64,000 bases of DNA from Saccharothrix sp. NRRL B-16314 (lineage in GTDB: Bacteria; Actinomycetota; Actinomycetes; Mycobacteriales; Pseudonocardiaceae), in NCBI RefSeq assembly GCF_000716595.1, contig NZ_JNXC01000001.1:1-64000 (forward strand). Reading direction: 5' to 3'. Of the stretch, positions 16,212 to 24,790 are shown piece after piece. Under the pieces are notes generated by a model. The model was not told where the DNA came from, did not search any database, and worked only from the letters and a program-made list of their open reading frames with translations. Made by a program: the position numbers and the translations under genes. Each line of letters opens with the position of its first letter. Within the stretch, counting starts at the first letter, position 1.

Positions 16212-17429
16212 TCAGGCGGCGCGCTTGCGACGCAGGATCAGCAGTGCGGCGGCACCCGCGCCCAGCAGGCCGAGGCCGATCAGCAGCGGCACGAAGATCG
16301 ACGCACCGGTGTTGGCCAGGTCGTCGTCACCGCCACCGGCAGCCGGGGCCTCGGTGGTGGTGGTCGTCGGCGCCTCGGTCGTGGTCGTCGTGGTCTCGGT
16401 CGTGGTCGTCGGCACCGTGGTCGTCGTGGTCGGGGTGACACCCTCGGCCCACTTGACCTTCGCCTTGTCCTTGACGTCGACATCAGCCGGCTTGGCGATC
16501 ACCAGCGACTGGGTCTTCTTGCTCTTGTCCTGGGCCACGAACAACCGGCCGTGGTGGAGCTTCGCGGTGGCCGCGACGGTGAACTCGACCTCGCCGGGCT
16601 CGGTGCCCTCGGCGACCTTGACGAACACCTCGCTGACGCGGGTCTCGGCCTGCGCGCCCAGCTGACCGTCAGCGGCGACCTGGAGCGGGTTGCCGTCCTT
16701 GTCGGTGAAGGTGACGCCCTCGGGCACCTCGGCGGTGAGGGTCAGACCCTTGTCAGAGGTGGTGACGACCTCGAACGGGCCGATCAGCGCACCACCGGCC
16801 GTGCCTTCCAGCAGCTCCTGCTTGATGTCCAGCGTCGGCGCGGGCTCCTGGTCGAGGCCGACGTTGGCCTCACCGGTCAGCTTCTTGTAGACGGCGAGCA
16901 CCTGGGCGTCCACGTTGTCACCCTCGACGGTGGCGTTGCCCTCGTTCAGCTTGGCGCCGTCGCTGTAGTGCCAGATCGCGGCCTGGGTGCCGGCGATCAG
17001 CGCGCTCTCCTCGATGGTCGGCAGGTCGAACGCGTCCTGCGCGGCCTCGACGTCGAGCGTGGGGTAGCTGTTGTGCAGGATCCAGTTGACGAACTTGGCG
17101 TTCGCCTTGAAGTCGGTGTCCTCGTTCGGGTGCTCGCCCCACGGCACCTCTTCGAGCGGCGTGTTGTCCTCGAGCGCCGTCGGCAGCTCGACGCAGTACG
17201 CCGTGGCGGTCTGGTCCTTGCCGTTCTCGATGATCTTCAGACCGATCAGCTCGGTGTGAACCTCTTTGTCCTTGCCTTCGAGGAAGATCCCCATGCCGTT
17301 GATGTCCGCGCCGGGGTGCGGCTTCACGATGACGGCGTCGGCAGCGGCGGGGAGCGCCGCGGTCAGCAGGACGATCGAGGCGCCGAGAATTGCTGCCCCG
17401 AGGCGCTTCGGAGTCAACCGGGATGCCAT
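16212..17429 (-). CDS. Sortase-anchored thioester-domain surface protein
   Basis: This 405-residue secreted protein has a signal peptide (about residues 1-31) and an N-terminal thioester domain. Cys79 in TAYCVELPTALEDN and Gln149 in AGTQAAIWHYSDGA are spaced and set as in bacterial thioester adhesins, where an internal Cys-Gln thioester can bind host or environmental amines covalently. A beta-rich middle domain and a Thr/Glu/Pro stalk (residues about 330-365) follow. The C-terminus is a sorting signal: LANTG at 371-375, a hydrophobic span and RRKRAA. LAxTG suits class E sortases of high-GC actinobacteria. It stands alone with a strong terminator. Target is unknown; a role in surface adhesion is inferred. 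Confidence 0.88.
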   Translation of the reverse strand: MASRLTPKRLGAAILGASIVLLTAALPAAADAVIVKPHPGADINGMGIFLEGKDKEVHTELIGLKIIENGKDQTATAYCVELPTALEDNTPLEEVPWGEHPNEDTDFKANAKFVNWILHNSYPTLDVEAAQDAFDLPTIEESALIAGTQAAIWHYSDGAKLNEGNATVEGDNVDAQVLAVYKKLTGEANVGLDQEPAPTLDIKQELLEGTAGGALIGPFEVVTTSDKGLTLTAEVPEGVTFTDKDGNPLQVAADGQLGAQAETRVSEVFVKVAEGTEPGEVEFTVAATAKLHHGRLFVAQDKSKKTQSLVIAKPADVDVKDKAKVKWAEGVTPTTTTTVPTTTTETTTTTTEAPTTTTTEAPAAGGGDDDLANTGASIFVPLLIGLGLLGAGAAALLILRRKRAA

Positions 17430-17801
17430 GTGTCTCCTTGAGGCTCGCTAGGTAGCCCGTTTGGTGTAGTTCAAGGCGGCGGACTGCCGAACGATGGAAC
17501 GCCTCCGCGTGGGGTTCCGACATCGAGTCGACAGAATCGGCGGAACACTATCCGATTGGGCGACAGCGACACACACCCGGGCCACAATGTGCGGAAATCT
17601 GCCCTGACCAGCGGAAATAACACCAGGCGGTCCACTGTGGACGTCTTAACCCCGCCCATTCCGACGACGAAGCGCTGCGGTTACCCGTTTCGACCCAAGA
17701 CGAAACGGAACGTCACTCACCTGTGGACAACTCGGTTTCCGCACTTCAACGGTCGGGTCCACAAAAGACACGTAATAAGCTCAAGTCCTCTTTCGACGCC
17801 A
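17430..17801. other. Intergenic stretch, 372 bp
   Basis: No convincing gene. Base composition is less GC-rich than the surroundings, suggesting promoter sequence for the adhesin gene or recently acquired sequence. It contains one exact DnaA-box-like nonamer at 17722-17730. No ribosome site with a long frame of normal codon use was found. Confidence 0.6.
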
Positions 17802-17819
17802 CACCGTTGTAGAACGGTG
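17802..17819 (-). terminator. Small terminator of the cytosine methyltransferase gene
   Basis: CACCGTT and AACGGTG pair around GTAG, immediately downstream of the methyltransferase stop, followed on the minus strand by a mixed, relatively AT-rich tract. Confidence 0.65.
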
Positions 17820-17821
17820 AT

Positions 17822-19033
17822 CTACGCGACCAGGGCGGACGACGTGACCGGCCTGATGTCGCCCACCCGCAACGACGTCCCCGGCAGGCACAGGTCGCGC
17901 GCCGTCGGCGGCTGACCGGTCAGCATCCACCTCACCAACGAGGCGAGCTGGAACGAGATCAACGGCGGCACGGCGTCACCCAGGTGCCGGTAGGCGTTGC
18001 CGATCACCGACACGTCGAACCGGAACCGGCGCGGGAAGCCCTGGAGCAACGCCATCTCCCGCACCGTGCACAACCGGTGCTGCTCGGGGTGCGCGTAACG
18101 GCCGTTGCCGACGTGGCCGCACTCGCGCTTGATCGTGCGCGCCGGCTCGTCCCACCACATCCGGCCGTACACGTCCGGGTGGGATCCCCACTTGCCCTCT
18201 TCGATGATCTTGCGCTGGGCCGGGTTCAGCAGCAGCTCCGACGCCGACCCGACCAGGTCGCCCCACGAACCACCGTCGGCCGGGATGGCCCGCATCCGGT
18301 CCAGCGAGCGGTCACGCCGGAACGACGGCGACACGTGCATCCCGTCGTCCGGGTGCACCTCCCCCGCGGCCACCGGCGGCAGCTTGCCGATCGCGCGCCG
18401 CACCGTCACCGCACCCGGCCGGACCTCCCAGCCCTCCCACAGGTCCTCCAGCGTGCGCAGCGGCACTCCGTCGTCGACCGCCACCACCAGCGCCCGCTCG
18501 CGCAGCTGCGGCAGGCCGAAGCGCGACAGCATGTGCGTGCTCGCGTCCACTTCGTACCCGAGCTCCAGCAGCTGCTCGGCCAACCCCTCCAGGTGGTGCC
18601 GCTGCTTGCCCTTGACCAGTTCGCGCGCGTTCTCCAGCACCAGCACCCGCGGCCGGAACTCGGCCACGTACGCCGCGACCCGGCCGACCAGCGAGTTGCG
18701 CGGGTCGTCCCGCAGGTGGTTCGCCGGGGCGATCCGGGTGAAGCCCGAGCACGGCGGGCAGGCCACCAGCACGTCCAGCTCACCGCGACGCAGGCCCCAC
18801 ACCTGCCGCAGCACGGCCGGGTCGAGCCGGCCCAGGTCCACCTGCAGCGGGTCGACGCCGATGTTGTCCCGGTAGATGCCGTTGCAGCGCAACGAACCCA
18901 GCCTGGACGACGGCTTGCCGATCTGCGCGTCGGCCGCGCCGACGATGGTGAAGTCACGGTGCGCTTGGAAGCCCATGCTCATGCCACCGGCGCCGGAGAA
19001 CAGGTCGACGACGGTGAAGGCGGGTCGGGGCAC
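17822..19033 (-). CDS. DNA (cytosine-5) methyltransferase
   Basis: The 403-residue enzyme should methylate cytosine C5 in a specific DNA sequence. Conserved motifs appear in order: I, VVDLFSGAGGMSMGF; IV, ACPPCSGFTRIA with the nucleophilic Cys; VI, VLVLENARELV (Ala where many family members have Val after Glu-Asn); VIII, FGLPQLRERALVVAV; X, VIGNAYRHLGDAVPP. The target-recognition region lies between VIII and X, about residues 200-330. No restriction endonuclease is adjacent, so it may be an orphan regulatory or protective methylase. TACGAT stands six bases upstream of the GTG start, a probable leaderless promoter back to back with that of the next gene. Confidence 0.93.
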   Translation of the reverse strand: MPRPAFTVVDLFSGAGGMSMGFQAHRDFTIVGAADAQIGKPSSRLGSLRCNGIYRDNIGVDPLQVDLGRLDPAVLRQVWGLRRGELDVLVACPPCSGFTRIAPANHLRDDPRNSLVGRVAAYVAEFRPRVLVLENARELVKGKQRHHLEGLAEQLLELGYEVDASTHMLSRFGLPQLRERALVVAVDDGVPLRTLEDLWEGWEVRPGAVTVRRAIGKLPPVAAGEVHPDDGMHVSPSFRRDRSLDRMRAIPADGGSWGDLVGSASELLLNPAQRKIIEEGKWGSHPDVYGRMWWDEPARTIKRECGHVGNGRYAHPEQHRLCTVREMALLQGFPRRFRFDVSVIGNAYRHLGDAVPPLISFQLASLVRWMLTGQPPTARDLCLPGTSLRVGDIRPVTSSALVA

Positions 19034-19116
19034 CGCGTGATCGTACGGCGGTCGCGTGATCCACCGGCGAGTGATCCCACCGGTACCGAGGCGCGGAATC
19101 GCGTACGTTGCCCGCC

Positions 19117-19905
19117 ATGGATCTCCCACCTGCGTGGCAACGGCCGGACCCGTTGCGTGGACTGGAGGACATGCCCTGGTCGGTGCTGGCGCACGGGGCC
19201 GGCGTGGACGACCTCATGCGCCGGGTCGTGCACGGCGAACGCGTGACCCGGGAGGTCGCCTGTCAAGCGCTGGCCGACAGGTTGCTGGTGGACGGCACGG
19301 TGTCCGAGGCGAGCGTGTGGGCGGTGCCGTTCCTGATCGAGATGGGCGCGAGTTACCGGGTGCCCGCAGATAGCCGCGATCGGGTGATTTTCATGTTGGC
19401 CGCCATGGCCCTGGCCGGCGCGGGCTTCACCGACGACGGCAAGCGCACCCGGCGGCGGTGGAACGCGCTCGGGCGCGAGCTGCCGCGCCGTCCCCCGGAC
19501 TGGATCACCCAGACCCGGTACGAGGTCGCCAAGGGCTCGCACAAGGTCTTCGAGGCGTTGGCGGGCGCGAAGGTCGCGTGCTCCATGGCGTTGGCCATCG
19601 CGGTGCCCGAGGTCGTGCCGCGGCACCTGGTGGACGTCGCGGACGCCCTCGCGTCCGCGGACCGCTCACCGCGGCTGCTGGCACTGGCCGCGCGGGTGCT
19701 GCTGCACCTGGTGGCCGACGCCCAGGTCACGCCCGCGCTGCTGCGCGCCACCGCGCAGTGCCACCCGGAGCTGCTGCGCGCCTACCGGGACAAGGCGTAC
19801 CCGCCCAACCAGCCGCCCGAGGTGACGTTGCAGATCATGGGCTACCGGTACGCCTTCCTGGCCGCGTACGGCGACGACCAGGAAGGCGTGACGATCACGC
19901 GGTGA
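19117..19905 (+). CDS. HEAT-like helical hypothetical protein
   Basis: A 262-residue mostly helical protein. The segment GTVSEASVWAVPFLIEMG matches a motif I recall from HEAT-repeat-like actinobacterial proteins of unknown function, in which short runs of helices stack after it. The rest is Ala/Leu/Arg-rich helix, with no catalytic motif, signal or membrane span. TACGTT stands seven bases before the ATG. It diverges from the methyltransferase with 83 bases between starts and meets the ATP-grasp gene tail to tail with an 11-base overlap. Partnership with the methyltransferase is possible but unsupported beyond position. Confidence 0.65.
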   Translation: MDLPPAWQRPDPLRGLEDMPWSVLAHGAGVDDLMRRVVHGERVTREVACQALADRLLVDGTVSEASVWAVPFLIEMGASYRVPADSRDRVIFMLAAMALAGAGFTDDGKRTRRRWNALGRELPRRPPDWITQTRYEVAKGSHKVFEALAGAKVACSMALAIAVPEVVPRHLVDVADALASADRSPRLLALAARVLLHLVADAQVTPALLRATAQCHPELLRAYRDKAYPPNQPPEVTLQIMGYRYAFLAAYGDDQEGVTITR

Positions 19906-21325
19906 CGGCGGTGGGCTCCACGACCGCGGCGACGGCCTGCTCGTCGGTGACGGGCACGGCCGGCTCCAGCGGACCCAGCGCGGTGCCCCACTCCTGGTCG
20001 GCGAGGGCGAACGCGGCGACGGTCAGCGCCACCACCGGGCGGCCGAACGGCAGCTGGTCGGCGTAGAAGTCGAGCTCCAGCCGGGCGCCGAGCGGTGACG
20101 GGCGCAGCCGCAGCGCGCCGTGCGGCGCCTCCTCGGGGTGCGCGAACCGGCACGACCACTCGGTGAACACGATCGGGCGTTCCACGACCTCGGTCGGCTG
20201 AACCGCGCGCACGTTCGCTCCGACCGAGCCGTGCCGGTAGTCGTCGGCCGCCGAGACGAGCAGCTCCTCGAACTCGATGGACGACACGCCGAGGTCGTGC
20301 CCGGCGACCAGGGCGACCTGCACCAGGGCCAGCGGCAGCTGCGGGAGGGCGTCCTCGAAGCACACCATCGCGCCGCCGTACCGGGTGTTGATCTCGGTGG
20401 GCAGGAAGCCGTCCGCGGTGGCGATCCCGTCGAGGGTGAACGTGCCGCGGTAGTCGACCGTCTCGCGCAGCCGCTCGCCGACCCGGCGGGCCAGGTTCCG
20501 CATCTCCTCGCGGATCCACGCGGGCGGGTCGTAGTAGGACGCGCAGCCCGCGTACAGGAAACGGGCCTGGCCGGCGCGGCGCGGCACGACCATCTCGATC
20601 GGGCGCAGCACCGCCGTGCCGTCCGGGAACACGATCCCGTGCACGCTCACCGGGATGCCCTCCAGGAACGGCATCACCCGGACGAAATCGCACTTGGGCG
20701 CGAGCACCTCGAACGCGTCCAGCGCCTCCTGCCGGTCGCGCACGCGGCGGACGAAGTTCGCGCCGCCGTTGATCGCCGGGCCGTCACCGGACCAGACGAC
20801 GCCCGCGCCGCGGTCGAGCCGGGTGGTCGCCGCCCACAGGCCCTCGAAGTCGAGGTCGAGCACGATGGCCGGCGCGCGCGGGGCCGACAGCTCGTCCCAC
20901 AGCCCGTCGATGGTGGTCTTGTTCTCCAGCTCCACCCATTCCGGGCGGCGGGCGTTGAGCACCGGCCGGCCCGCGAACTCCGGGGTGTGCACGTACGGGG
21001 TGCTGATCACCACCGCCTCGCCAGCCGGGTCGAAGTCCTCCAGCACCTCGCGCACCTTGCGGTTGGGCGAGGTCAGCAGCCTGGTGAGCCGGTTCTGCTC
21101 GACCGCGACGAAACCGCCGGCGATGCCGAGCGGCACCCAGCGGGCCACTTCCGAGTCGTGCAGCGGCGCATGGTCGTCCGTCGACAGCACGAGTGTGTGG
21201 CGTGCGCCGAGCTGGTGCAGCTCGCCGGCGCGACTACTCAGCCGGGTGCCGCCCGCGAGCACGACCAGCCGGTCGCCGAACAGGGTGCCGAGGCGCGCTT
21301 GAAGCGCGGAGAGGACATGATCCAT
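19895..21325 (-). CDS. ATP-grasp-like ligase of unknown substrate
   Basis: A 476-residue protein with an N-terminal nucleotide-binding-like section (DRLVVLAGGTRLSS, HTLVLSTDDHAPLHD) and a central-to-C-terminal ATP-grasp pattern. The most telling segment is TVDYRGTFTLDGIATADGFL followed by PTEINTRYGGAM; there the Glu-Ile-Asn is the metal-binding motif common to carboxylate-amine or thiol ligases. The preceding ERLRETV and GIPVSVHGIVFPDG segments also suit the family. The glycine-rich loop is not obvious, so activity is uncertain. A 77-residue protein is encoded just upstream in the same direction. It could ligate peptides or small metabolites; I cannot name the product. Confidence 0.6.
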   Translation of the reverse strand: MDHVLSALQARLGTLFGDRLVVLAGGTRLSSRAGELHQLGARHTLVLSTDDHAPLHDSEVARWVPLGIAGGFVAVEQNRLTRLLTSPNRKVREVLEDFDPAGEAVVISTPYVHTPEFAGRPVLNARRPEWVELENKTTIDGLWDELSAPRAPAIVLDLDFEGLWAATTRLDRGAGVVWSGDGPAINGGANFVRRVRDRQEALDAFEVLAPKCDFVRVMPFLEGIPVSVHGIVFPDGTAVLRPIEMVVPRRAGQARFLYAGCASYYDPPAWIREEMRNLARRVGERLRETVDYRGTFTLDGIATADGFLPTEINTRYGGAMVCFEDALPQLPLALVQVALVAGHDLGVSSIEFEELLVSAADDYRHGSVGANVRAVQPTEVVERPIVFTEWSCRFAHPEEAPHGALRLRPSPLGARLELDFYADQLPFGRPVVALTVAAFALADQEWGTALGPLEPAVPVTDEQAVAAVVEPTAVTA

Positions 21326-21475
21326 CGCCGAGAACTCGCTTTATGAGAAGCAGACGAGACAGCCGGCGAGCGCCGGGTGTCACGCACTGTAGAGGCAGGC
21401 GAGGGGATCGGCCTAGCACGGTCTGGCAACTTCCGGATGAAGTTTGCCGATGGGTTCAGGGACGGGCGCGCGAGA

Positions 21476-21709
21476 TCATCGAGCGGCGTCGCGAAGTACC
21501 AGGTCAACCCGGCTCAGGAAAGCACGCGGCCCCTTGGCCTTGGGGAACGGCAGCGTGAGGCCGAAGAGGGTGTCGTCGACCGACTGCGGCGCGGCGGCCA
21601 CGATGGCCGCGGCGGTTTCCAGGAAGCGCTGCCGCTTGGCCTCACGCACGGCGTACTCGGCGAGAACGCCCTCGATGCTCGAGTGCACGGCTGGATGCGG
21701 GTAACTCAC
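21476..21709 (-). CDS. 77-residue hypothetical protein
   Basis: From GTG the frame reads VSYPHPAVHSSIEGVLAEYA, then a helical section with REAKRQRFLETAAAIVAAAP and a C-terminal part LPFPKAKGPRAFLSRVDLVL. Third codon positions are nearly all G or C through the frame, which supports real coding. The product is a single small helical domain with no signal or membrane span. It precedes the ATP-grasp gene by 150 bases in the same direction; nothing in its C-terminus resembles a known graspetide core. The upstream in-frame TTG would add 14 residues. Confidence 0.6.
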   Translation of the reverse strand: MSYPHPAVHSSIEGVLAEYAVREAKRQRFLETAAAIVAAAPQSVDDTLFGLTLPFPKAKGPRAFLSRVDLVLRDAAR

Positions 21710-21804
21710 TTGGGTTGTATCGGCCCCACCGGTCCACACCTTTAGGGGCAATTTGCACCCAGTTGATGACCGTCGATCGAGTGGCCGGGTGGTGGGATGT
21801 CGCC

Positions 21805-22677
21805 ATGCGCGTGCTGGTCACCGGAGCCACCGGTTACGTCGGACGAGTGGTCATGGCCGAACTGTTGGCCGCTGGTCACACCGCTCTCCCCTTCACTGGT
21901 GATGTCCGGTCGCGCGACGAGTCGCGTGACGGGCTCGCGGGGTTCGGCGATGTCGACGCGGTCGTGCACTTGGCGGCCGTCGCGCGCGTGCGCGAGTCGT
22001 TCGACGACCCGGTGCGGTACTACGACGTGAACGTGGGCGGGACGGTGAACCTCTTGCGGTCGCCGCCGCCCCGGTTCGTGCTGGCGTCCACGGCCGGTGT
22101 GTACGGGTCGACCGGGGTTGCGGTGGTCGGCGAGGACTGCCCGCGTGCCCCGGTCAACCCCTATGCGGCTTCCAAGGCCGCCGCCGAGGACGTGCTGGCG
22201 TGGGCCGCCGCCACGGGCCGGGTCGGCGCGGTCGCGCTGCGGTTGTTCAACGTCGCGGGTGGTGGGGACCGGGACGACACGCGCGTGATCACCAAGGCGT
22301 GCGGGGTGGCGGCCGGGCGGGTGCCGTCGATGGAGGTGTTCGGGGACGGGTCGGCGGTGCGGGACTTCGTGCACGTGCGGGACGTGGCGCGGGCGTTCGT
22401 GACGGCGGTGGAGCACTGCGGTGAGGGGTATGCGGCGCTCAACGTCGGTGCGACGCCGGCGAGCGTGGCCGACGTGCTGGAGGCGGTGGAGCGGGTGACC
22501 GGCCGGCCGGTGCCGGTCGTGCGGCGGGCGGCGCACCCCGGTGAGGTGCGCGAGCAGCGTGCGGACACGACCCGGTTGCGGGCGTTGGGCTGGCGACCGG
22601 TGTGCTCGGACCTCGACGCCCTGATCGGCGACCAGTGGGCCGCCGAGAAGTGGGCCGCCGAGAAGAGCGCCGAGTGA
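21805..22677 (+). CDS. NAD-dependent epimerase/dehydratase (SDR extended)
   Basis: A 290-residue extended short-chain dehydrogenase. The N-terminal MRVLVTGATGYVGRVVMAEL holds the NAD-binding Gly motif, DAVVHLAAVARV the adenine-ring strand, and NPYAASKAAAEDVL the catalytic Tyr-Lys pair. The RLFNVAGGG and VRDFVHVRDVARAF blocks are those of UDP-glucose 4-epimerase-like enzymes. It likely modifies a nucleotide sugar, perhaps for cell-envelope glycans, but the substrate is open. The C-terminus ends in a Glu/Lys/Ala repeat (WAAEKWAAEKSAE). A GGTGGG ribosome site precedes the ATG; upstream in-frame starts lack one. Confidence 0.88.
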   Translation: MRVLVTGATGYVGRVVMAELLAAGHTALPFTGDVRSRDESRDGLAGFGDVDAVVHLAAVARVRESFDDPVRYYDVNVGGTVNLLRSPPPRFVLASTAGVYGSTGVAVVGEDCPRAPVNPYAASKAAAEDVLAWAAATGRVGAVALRLFNVAGGGDRDDTRVITKACGVAAGRVPSMEVFGDGSAVRDFVHVRDVARAFVTAVEHCGEGYAALNVGATPASVADVLEAVERVTGRPVPVVRRAAHPGEVREQRADTTRLRALGWRPVCSDLDALIGDQWAAEKWAAEKSAE

Positions 22678-22920
22678 TGCGCCGAGCGGAGTCCTCCTCG
22701 GCAGGCCCCGACTCCGACTCCGACTCCGGTTCGGTCTCCGATCCCGGCTCGGTTCCCGACTGGGCCACGCTGCTGCGACTGCTCGTGGCGTCGCCGTCAC
22801 GGCCTTGATCCGCACCGGCGCGCTGCGCTTCCTCGGTGACGTGCGGATCGAGGTCGGGGTCGTCGTTCGCGATCGTGGTCGCGATCGTGGTCGTGCACCA
22901 CGCCAAGCCGGCGCCGGCGC

Positions 22921-23805
22921 TCACCTGCGCTTCGGCACCGTGACGCGGTCGAGGTCCGCGGCCACCGCGATCTCTCCGCCGAACACCTCCGCCGCCTCGT
23001 CGTGGAACAGGCGCGGATCGGTGTAGCGCTGCGAGAAGTGGGTGAGGACGAGCTTGCGCACGCCGCACTCGGCCGCGACCTTCGCCGCCTGGCGCGCGGT
23101 GAGGTGCCCGTACTCCACCGCGAGAGGTTCGTCGACGTGCAGATAGGTCGACTCGATGACCAGCAGGTCCGCGCCGTCGGCCAGCTCGAACACCCCGTCG
23201 CACAGCCGGGTGTCCATGACGAACGCGAACCGCTGGCCCCGGCGCGGCACGCTCACCTCGTCCAGCAGCGGTGGTCGCAGCTCGCGGATCGCCGGACCGT
23301 GGATGCGGTGCGCGGCCAGCAGTTCGGGGACCATCGTGCGGCCGTCCGGCTCGACCAGGCGGTAGCCGTACGCGGGCAGCGTGTGGTCGAGCCGCCGGGC
23401 TTCGAGCCGGCCGAACGCGCCCTCCGCGATCACGCCCGGTCCGGTGACGGGGTGCTCGCGGAGGTCGGCCACGTCGTGGAACGCGGTGGCGTGCCGCAGC
23501 CGGGCGAAGTACTCCGCGCCCTCGGCCGGGAAGTGCGCGTGCACGGCGTGCGGTACGCGGTCGAGCGACATGCGCTGCACCACGCCGGGAACGCCGAGGC
23601 AGTGGTCACCGTGGAAGTGCGTGACGAACAGCCTGGTGATGTCGGTCGCCGCGACGCCGGCGCGCACCATCTGCCGCTGGGTGCCGTCGCCGGGGTCGAA
23701 CAGGAAGCCTTCGGCGTCCCAGCGCAGCAGGTAGCCGTTGTGGTTGCGGGTCCGGGTCGGCACCTGGCTGGAGGTACCCAGCACGACCAGCTCACGTGGT
23801 GACAC
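22921..23805 (-). CDS. rnz: Ribonuclease Z (metallo-beta-lactamase fold)
   Basis: A 294-residue zinc-dependent endonuclease predicted to cut the 3' trailer of tRNA precursors. It matters here because none of the four serine tRNAs encodes CCA in its gene. Visible motifs: [19 protein letters not shown] at the N-terminus, [10 protein letters not shown], the zinc-binding [32 protein letters not shown] and [11 protein letters not shown]. Length is normal for the short ElaC/RNase Z form. The GTG start is preceded at seven bases by CAGACT, one half of a palindrome shared with the divergent gene. Confidence 0.92.
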   Translation of the reverse strand: MSPRELVVLGTSSQVPTRTRNHNGYLLRWDAEGFLFDPGDGTQRQMVRAGVAATDITRLFVTHFHGDHCLGVPGVVQRMSLDRVPHAVHAHFPAEGAEYFARLRHATAFHDVADLREHPVTGPGVIAEGAFGRLEARRLDHTLPAYGYRLVEPDGRTMVPELLAAHRIHGPAIRELRPPLLDEVSVPRRGQRFAFVMDTRLCDGVFELADGADLLVIESTYLHVDEPLAVEYGHLTARQAAKVAAECGVRKLVLTHFSQRYTDPRLFHDEAAEVFGGEIAVAADLDRVTVPKRR

Positions 23806-23808
23806 ATG

Positions 23809-23819
23809 GCAGAGTCTGC
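23809..23819. promoter_or_regulatory. Palindromic shared -10 element of two divergent genes
   Basis: GCAGAGTCTGC is an 11-base palindrome. On the plus strand it supplies CAGAGT, seven bases before the ATG of the serine hydrolase; on the minus strand it supplies CAGACT, seven bases before the GTG of RNase Z. The two start codons are only 17 bases apart. Two leaderless promoters sharing one element would be mutually exclusive. Confidence 0.5.
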
Positions 23820-23822
23820 GGC

Positions 23823-24641
23823 ATGGAGAGCTTGAAGGCGGTGTCATCGTGGCCGGTCGAGACCGTGGCGACGGCCGTGGTCGACGCGCGGGGCGAGGTG
23901 TTGGGCGCGCACGGGCCGGTCGACCGCCGGTTCGCGCTGGCGTCGGTGACCAAGCTGCTGACCTCCTACGCCGTGCTGGTGGCGGTGGAGGAGGGCGCGG
24001 TCGAGTGGGACCAGCCGGCAGGGCCCGAGGGGTCGACGGTGCGGCACCTGATCGCGCACACGTCCGGGCTGGCGTTCGACTCGGACGACCTGCTGGCCGC
24101 GCCGGGCACCAGGCGGCTCTACTCCAACACCGGTTTCCGGGTGCTGGCGGATTTCGTGGAGGCGGCGACCGAGATCCCCTTCGCGGAGTATTTGGCGGAG
24201 GCGGTGTTCGGGCCGCTGGGCATGACGTCGTCCACGTTGGACGGACACGCCGGGGCGGGCGCGTGGTCGACCGCGTCGGACCTGGTCCGGTTCGCGGCCG
24301 AGGTGCAGGCGCCGAAGCTGGTGTCCGCCGAGCTGGTGGCGGAGGCGACGTCGGTGGCGTACCCGGGGCTGCGCGGGGTGCTGCCGGGGTACGGGCTGCA
24401 GAACAACAACGACTGGGGCCTCGGGTTCGAGGTCCGGGCGGCCAAGTCGCCGCACTGGACCGGCGCGACGAGTTCGCCGCGGACGTTCGGGCACTTCGGG
24501 CAGAGCGGGACGTTCCTGTGGGTCGACCCGGACGCCGGGGTGGCGTGCGTCGTGCTGACCGACCGGCCGTTCGGCAAGTGGGCCGTGACGGCGTGGCCGC
24601 CGTTCACCGACGGCGTGTTGGCCGAGCTGGCAGGTCGTTGA
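23823..24641 (+). CDS. Serine hydrolase, beta-lactamase (class C / penicillin-binding) fold
   Basis: A 272-residue member of the beta-lactamase-related serine hydrolases, shorter than class C beta-lactamases. The active site is visible: Ser41 and Lys44 in [15 protein letters not shown], the Tyr-x-Asn motif in [13 protein letters not shown], and the third motif as [13 protein letters not shown] near the C-terminus. No signal peptide or membrane span is seen, so it may be a cytosolic esterase or peptidase rather than a resistance enzyme. It is divergent from rnz and probably leaderless. Substrate unknown. Confidence 0.88.
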   Translation: MESLKAVSSWPVETVATAVVDARGEVLGAHGPVDRRFALASVTKLLTSYAVLVAVEEGAVEWDQPAGPEGSTVRHLIAHTSGLAFDSDDLLAAPGTRRLYSNTGFRVLADFVEAATEIPFAEYLAEAVFGPLGMTSSTLDGHAGAGAWSTASDLVRFAAEVQAPKLVSAELVAEATSVAYPGLRGVLPGYGLQNNNDWGLGFEVRAAKSPHWTGATSSPRTFGHFGQSGTFLWVDPDAGVACVVLTDRPFGKWAVTAWPPFTDGVLAELAGR

Positions 24642-24724
24642 CACCGGTTTGCGGTAAAGAAGCGCAAGTCAGCGGCTCATCTGCGCAAGCAGTCGACAGT
24701 TCCACGAAAATTCCCGCCAAGCTC

Positions 24725-24754
24725 TTGTGATGCGGCGCACAGCCCACCTAGGGT
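24725..24754 (+). promoter_or_regulatory. Promoter of the beta-helix glycosidase gene
   Basis: TTGTGA and TAGGGT are separated by 18 bases, a good vegetative sigma-70 layout for actinobacteria. They lie about 37 bases before the ATG, leaving a leader of roughly 30 bases with a GAGAAACGAG ribosome site. Confidence 0.5.
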
Positions 24755-24790
24755 CACGACGCCTGCCAGCGCGAGAGAAACGAGTCGGCG

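Noticed and set aside
17722..17730. Replication origin
   Set aside because: A single DnaA-box-like nonamer without an AT-rich unwinding element, dnaA or dnaN.
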